In this document: in pieces, positions 59,607-64,000 of the stretch
How positions within the stretch are numbered: the first letter of the stretch is position 1
Layout of the letters: each line of letters starts with the position of its first letter
Assembly: GCF_040939455.1 (NCBI RefSeq)
Contig: NC_134111.1
Span: 60,034,501-60,098,500 of the forward strand
Source: Microcebus murinus
Lineage: Eukaryota; Chordata; Mammalia; Primates; Cheirogaleidae
Direction: 5' to 3'
DNA length: 64,000 nucleotides
Made by a program: the position numbers and the translations under genes
The notes under the pieces: generated by a model
Seen by the model: only the letters and a program-made list of their open reading frames with translations
Told to the model about the DNA's origin: nothing
The model's database searches: none

Positions 59607-60525
59607 GTTCAGATTGTCAAGTTCTACAGAAATGACTGTTAGGATTTTAACAGGGTTTGTATTGAATTGATAGATTAATTTGGGTGTAAATTGGCATGTT
59701 AAAATCCATGAACATGATATATCTATCCATCTACTTAGATCTTCTTTAATTTCTCTCAGCAATATTTTCTAGTTTTCTATGTCCAAGTCTTGTACTTCTT
59801 TTGTTAAATTTGTAAATATTTTAATGTTTTTTTGATAGCATTATGAATGGAATTACCTCATAATTTCATTTTGATATTTGTTGCTAGTATAAAATTAATT
59901 TTTGTTTTGTATTGTATAAATGTACTAAAATTGTTTATTATTCATAGTATGTTTTTTTTCCTGCAAATTCTTTATGAACAATCAGGTCATTCATGAATAA
60001 ACACAGTCAATTGTCAAAATGGACAAAACAATTGTCAAAATGGACAATCAGGTCATTTATGAATAAACACAGTTTTACTTCTTGCAATCTGATACATTTA
60101 TTTCTTTTCCTCTTCTTACTGCACTGTCTAGAACCTGCAATATAATACTGAGTAAATGGTGAAAGTAGATACCTTGTCTTGCTCCTAATTTTAAGAAGGA
60201 AAACATTTAATGTTTTATCACTAAGTATGATGTTAGCTATAGGATTTTCACAGATGCTTTTATGAGATTCAGGAAGTTCTCTTCTAATCCTAGTTTGTTC
60301 AAAGATCTTTTCTATTTTTTAAACAGTGAATTTAGTTCTTGTCCTTTTTACTATTGATATGTGAAATTAATTGAGTTCTTGCATTCCTGAGATTCCACTG
60401 GTCATCCGTTTTGTATATTGTTGGAATCATTTACTACTATTTGATTAAAGATATTTTAAATCCACATCCCACATATGAAAGAAAGATATTGATTTTTAGT
60501 TTTCTTTTCTCATTGTTTTTTTATT
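59607..60525 (-). mobile_element. Old L1 (L1MB/L1MC-like), segment 2
   Basis: It picks up where segment 1 stopped: 'ttcagattgtcaagttctac', 'gggtttgtattgaattgata', 'ccaagtcttgtacttctttt', 'ccttgtcttgctcctaattt', 'gcattcctgagattccactg' and 'aaagatattgatttttagtt' are L1 ORF2 in reverse complement and in consensus order. ORF2 is destroyed by stops and a local duplication. Confidence 0.8.
59978..60073 (+). repeat. Local A-B-B-A duplication inside the old L1
   Basis: A 30-bp unit containing 'caggtcattcatgaataaac' occurs at 59978-60007 and, with one difference, at 60044-60073. Between them, the 17-base caattgtcaaaatggac occurs twice (60008-60024 and 60029-60045). Confidence 0.95.
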
Positions 60526-61169
60526 GGAATTCCATTTAGTATCCAAGTCTACCTTTTGAGACTTTGTTTTCCTATTTGCTTTATCATAAATCATGGTACT
60601 GCTCACACTCTTCTCTGCACTATTATAGAGATCTCAATTGTCCATTAGACTCTCACAAAAGAGTCTTACCCACCACAAAGGTATACAAAGATTGTTCAAA
60701 GTATTCAAGAAAGGAGCCACTCCCAACATTAAATTGCTATCTGGGAGTTCTGGAATGTATTAGATGCTCCTTCCTACACAAAGATTTGTTGAGTGTTTGG
60801 TTTGTAGTTTATAGGCTCATTGTATGCCAGATGAGTTACCACAGGGAAGTTGCTTAGATTGGCAGGAATATATATACTCCCAAGCATGCTATATGACTGA
60901 CTTCCATTCTCCAGCAGAGATTGGGGTCATCAATCCAAAAATTCAGGCTTGTTAAAAAAAATCTAGTTAGATCAGGTATATCCTGCCAGAAGGATTCCTT
61001 GTATAAGAAATAAGTACGGTACATAGAAGCCACAGGAAGGGCCTCATTTTCTTCAGGCTAATAAATTCTATCAGTATGAAAAAGAGTTCTGGTTGAGGTC
61101 AAAACCACCTTGCTGTCCCTGAGGAGGAAGACACTGAGTTACAGATCTGCTAACCCTTTCTGTTCCACA
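60526..61169. other. Unassigned segment interrupting the old L1
   Basis: About 640 bp without L1 wording between two minus-strand L1 segments. It has mixed composition and is possibly an unrecognised LTR or other insertion. A 97-codon frame at 60564-60857 resembles nothing I know. Confidence 0.4.
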
Positions 61170-61445
61170 GTCTTTCTGTGTATTTTGTTTTAGGCATGTT
61201 TTGTAAGTTATACAGTTGGCATTTGTTTTTGTAAACTAATCTGAGAATTTAAAAAAATATACAGTGAAGTTTAATCCACTTATATTTACTGTCCCAGTAG
61301 ATGTACTTAGCTTTATTTTTATGATATTGTTGCATACTTTATATCTTTTGTGAATTTTGATCATTTCTTTTTTTAAAAAAAATTATAAACATTAACTATT
61401 GCATTTTTATCTTATTTTTAATTCTTTCAGAGATTCCCTGTAAGG
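61170..61445 (-). mobile_element. Old L1, probable segment 3
   Basis: 'gcatgttttgtaagttatac', 'agttggcatttg' and 'gtttaatccacttatattta' resemble the ORF2 stretch remembered as 'tgtaaacagcatatagttgg...taatccatttacattta' in reverse complement. This is consistent with continuation of the element at 57.0-60.5 kb. Confidence 0.5.
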
Positions 61446-63584
61446 TTGTATGGAATACATTTAGACTTTAAAAATAAATTAAGAATATTGGAAATGAAAT
61501 AATATCATTTCATTTCATATTTTATAGAAAGAAATCTTTTAACCCAACCCTCCTCAGTATGAAGTATATTGAAAAGAGATAAGCTTAATTTAAGCTAAGG
61601 GGAACAAAGAAATCTTTGTTGAAGAAGTGGCACATAAATTGGTTTTTGAACAATTGGTAGAATACAAATAAGTGGAGCTAAAGAGAAATATATAACTATT
61701 TGGTAATTTTTATAAATTATGTAAAATTACTTATTCCATCATATTATTTTATGATAATGGTTACCACTAACTATTTTAGGATATGACCTTTGATTTGATC
61801 CTGAATATAATGCTCAGAACAAAAGTCCTCCCAGCAGTAGCTGGAATTGTAAGTTTTTGACAACAGGTGAGGAGTCTCTATTTGGAGTAGAGATATAGGT
61901 GCATCTCCAGCAGACCCCTTGGGAGGAGAGCTGCCAAATCAGGCTCTGCAGTATAGATACTGAAAAGGTACATCATGTAGAAAGAGTGTAAAGCACAGCA
62001 TACGTACCAGTTTTGAATGGGGAACATTTTGCCTCAGCCAGAGATAACGGTGCTATTGTATATCTTCTTTGTAATCTACATTTTTATGATTCAATAAAAA
62101 AATATAAATCAGCTTCTGAAAGTATTGACTTTTTCTGTGCTATCCAAAATGAAGCTGCCTTCTCTATAGCAGAGGCTTAATAAATGACTGTTGAATTGAG
62201 TGAATGCATGGATAAACACAGTTGTCAGATATGGCCCTGAAGAGGTGAAATGTTTAATTTAGTATGTATATTCACTTTCCATTTTGTTAATAAGAAACTA
62301 CAGACTGGAGCTGGAAGATAACCTTTGCTAATGAGAGTGACATTGCATACACAAACAACTGAAACCTCTTTACCAGGCTTGTAAAGTGTTTTCATTTTAC
62401 AACCAAATTTGATTTGTCCTGCCAAATTTGCATTGCTCCTCTCATTATGATCAATAGCAGTTTCTTTCTTTTTCACCTATTTCTATTTAGATTATGGACT
62501 AAATTATAACTTCTTCAGCCAAAGATTTTTTAATTTATAATGTAATGATGGTAGCGATAATTGCTATTACTACCAATAATAGAGAGCTAAGGACCCTGTA
62601 AAGCTGGGGCCCAGACCCCAAGTCATGGTGATTTTTAGTAAGGCCATGTCGGGTAGCTTAGGCAACATTGTGTTTGCCATACTTGGAGCCATTTTTTGAA
62701 ATTAGTGTATTTGCTGTGAGACTCTTGCTTTTCACATTTATTTTATACCTATCCACAGGTTTGTGATGGTATTATTTGAGGCAGTGTGTTTGGACATATA
62801 CCATACACATGCTTTTCCCCCCTATTATTATAGCATCATGGCCAGAGTTAGTCATCTTTATTGTCCATATGATTTCACAGATGAGGAATAGATTAGTGAA
62901 GATGTTTTCTGCACTTGGTGGCTGATTTGTGCCAACTCTCCCATGCCAAAGTGTCTCTAGATTTAAGAAAACACACTATTTGCTATAAACACTGTGTTAA
63001 ACTCTCAGCCTCTGGGCTTATAATTTGTGTGCTGTCAGCACAGTTCCAATAACAGTTGGAATGGGATGATGGAGACCACCACGTTCAGGATATGAGGAGG
63101 TCTGGAGCTCTGCCCTGCTAGTTACTAAGTCATACTCACCTTTGTCACTGGGAGAGAGATTGAATACTAACTTGAATCCAACTTTTAGGCCAGAACCAAA
63201 TAATTCAGAACAAGTAATGAAGGATTTTAATTCTAATTTCTGTATCTGGGCAATCATTCAATTATACTGAATGGCTTATGTAAAGAAAACCTGTATATAA
63301 ATTGTGTATCATGTGATGGATTCTTAAGCTTAGTGTTTACCCAAGAGAAATGTTTTAATAGACAAGAGCACATATAATGTATGTCCTCTGTTTTCCTAAG
63401 TGACAAATTATCCTTTTTCTGGGTGCAGCTTCTCACCTAGAAAACAATTCTCTTCAGGGCAGGCATTGGGTAGGAGATATACATCAGAAAAAAGAAAAGA
63501 TGTTTCAAAATTCATTTTTCACATAATCAAATGGTAATTCAGAACACCTTTATCCTAATCATAGGAAACTAGGAGTCCCTCAAG
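61446..63584. other. Unassigned intergenic sequence
   Basis: No gene recognised. A short L2-like tail lies at 62165-62212 ('cttaataaatgactgttgaa'). The area 62740-62960 has faint MIR resemblance. The rest is AT-rich and unassigned. Confidence 0.45.
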
Positions 63585-63919
63585 GCAAACTAATATGGCT
63601 GGGCACTCTGGAAGGCTGAAGCGGGCGGATCGCTCAAGGTCAGGAATTCGAAACCAGCCTGAGCAAGAGCGAGACCCCATCTCTACTATAAATAGAAAGA
63701 AATTAATTGGCCAACTAATATATACAGAAAAAATTAGCCGGGGATGGTGGCGCATGCCTGTAGTCCCAGCTACTTGGGAGGCTAAGGCAGTAGGATCACT
63801 TGAGTCTAGGAGTTTGAGGTTGCTGTGAGCTAGGCTGATGCCACAGCACTCACTCTAGCCTGGGCAACAAAGTGAGACTGTCTCAAAAAAAAAAAAAAAA
63901 AAAAAAAGCACACTAATAT
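63585..63919 (+). mobile_element. Lemur-type Alu lacking the A-box region, with TSD
   Basis: The body at 63597-63907 starts 'ggctgggcactctggaaggc'. Compared with the copy at 27787, about 27 bp ('gtggtggctcac...cctagc') are missing just after the first 8 bases, which removes the A box of the pol III promoter. The B-box region ('ggaattcgaaacc'), the linker 'aattaattggccaactaata', the second arm and an A23 tail are intact. The TSD is gcaaactaatat (63585-63596) versus gcacactaatat (63908-63919). Confidence 0.95.
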
Positions 63920-64000
63920 GAAGAATTGAATTAAAAACTTACATGTGTCTAAAAATTTATTATTCAAGTAGTGAAAATAGATGGTTAATATGACGAGTAG
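63920..64000. other. Unassigned sequence to window end
   Basis: Short AT-rich remainder with no feature seen. Confidence 0.5.

Noticed and set aside
63595..63828. 77-codon frame with exon-like composition
   Set aside because: It is translated Alu sequence, as is the 64-codon frame near 27.9 kb.

Overview
The window reads as intergenic or deep-intronic nuclear DNA of a primate, most likely a lemuriform strepsirrhine. Base composition is AT-rich. I recognise no intact protein-coding gene, rRNA, tRNA or CpG-island promoter. The lineage call rests on four Alu copies (about 24.2, 27.8, 38.6 and 63.6 kb). Their two arms are joined by a stretch containing 'aattaattggccaacta', which I remember as typical of lemur Alus and absent from human ones. 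Four L1 3' ends (9.3, 36.6, 39.3 and 58.5 kb) also share a 3' UTR unlike human L1PA. No database was searched. Family names come from memory of consensus sequences, and exact subfamilies should be treated as provisional.

Layout. 0-9 kb: mostly unassigned AT-rich DNA with a probable solitary class I LTR (2.1-2.6 kb), a hAT-type MITE (3.26 kb), a Tigger-type MITE (6.7 kb), MIR and L2 relics, and a GC-richer unexplained block at 6.0-6.4 kb. 9.1-11.1 kb: a DNA-transposon cluster, with a palindromic MITE containing a Tigger-like MITE containing an L1 3' end, followed by a MER1-like element and a 390-bp TA-flanked mariner-like MITE. 12.6-17.4 kb: an MLT1-type LTR, MIRs, an old L1 tail and two short protein-like minus-strand frames. 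17.4-24.0 kb: an old minus-strand L1 split by a plus-strand L1 whose 5' UTR carries 256-bp tandem monomers. 24-29.6 kb: two lemur-type Alus, an MLT1-type LTR and L2, plus an exon-like minus-strand segment at 26.1-26.4 kb. 29.6-33.4 kb: a minus-strand L1 bounded by a 20-bp target-site duplication (TSD) but lacking much of ORF2. 34-40.5 kb: an older L1 or HAL1 relic, a Tigger-like MITE, two young L1 insertions and an Alu, three of them with exact TSDs. 40-47.5 kb: MIRs, a roughly 1-kb L2, an MLT1-type LTR and then about 2.7 kb of apparently unique sequence. 47.5-50 kb: an old L1, then an MLT1 LTR split by an MST-type LTR. 51.0-53.4 kb: a pair of roughly 375-bp inverted repeats around an AluJ-like element. 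53.5-57 kb: unique-looking sequence. 57-61.4 kb: an old L1 split by a younger L1. 63.6 kb: an Alu lacking the A-box region of its promoter.

The window shows layered transposition history rather than an operon-like or pathway system. Insertion order can be read directly from TSDs and interrupted elements. The most checkable points are the inverted repeat, the 256-bp L1 promoter monomers, the mariner-like MITE sitting in the TSD of an older hAT element, and a few exon-like or pseudogene-like stretches. I found no previously undescribed biological system.
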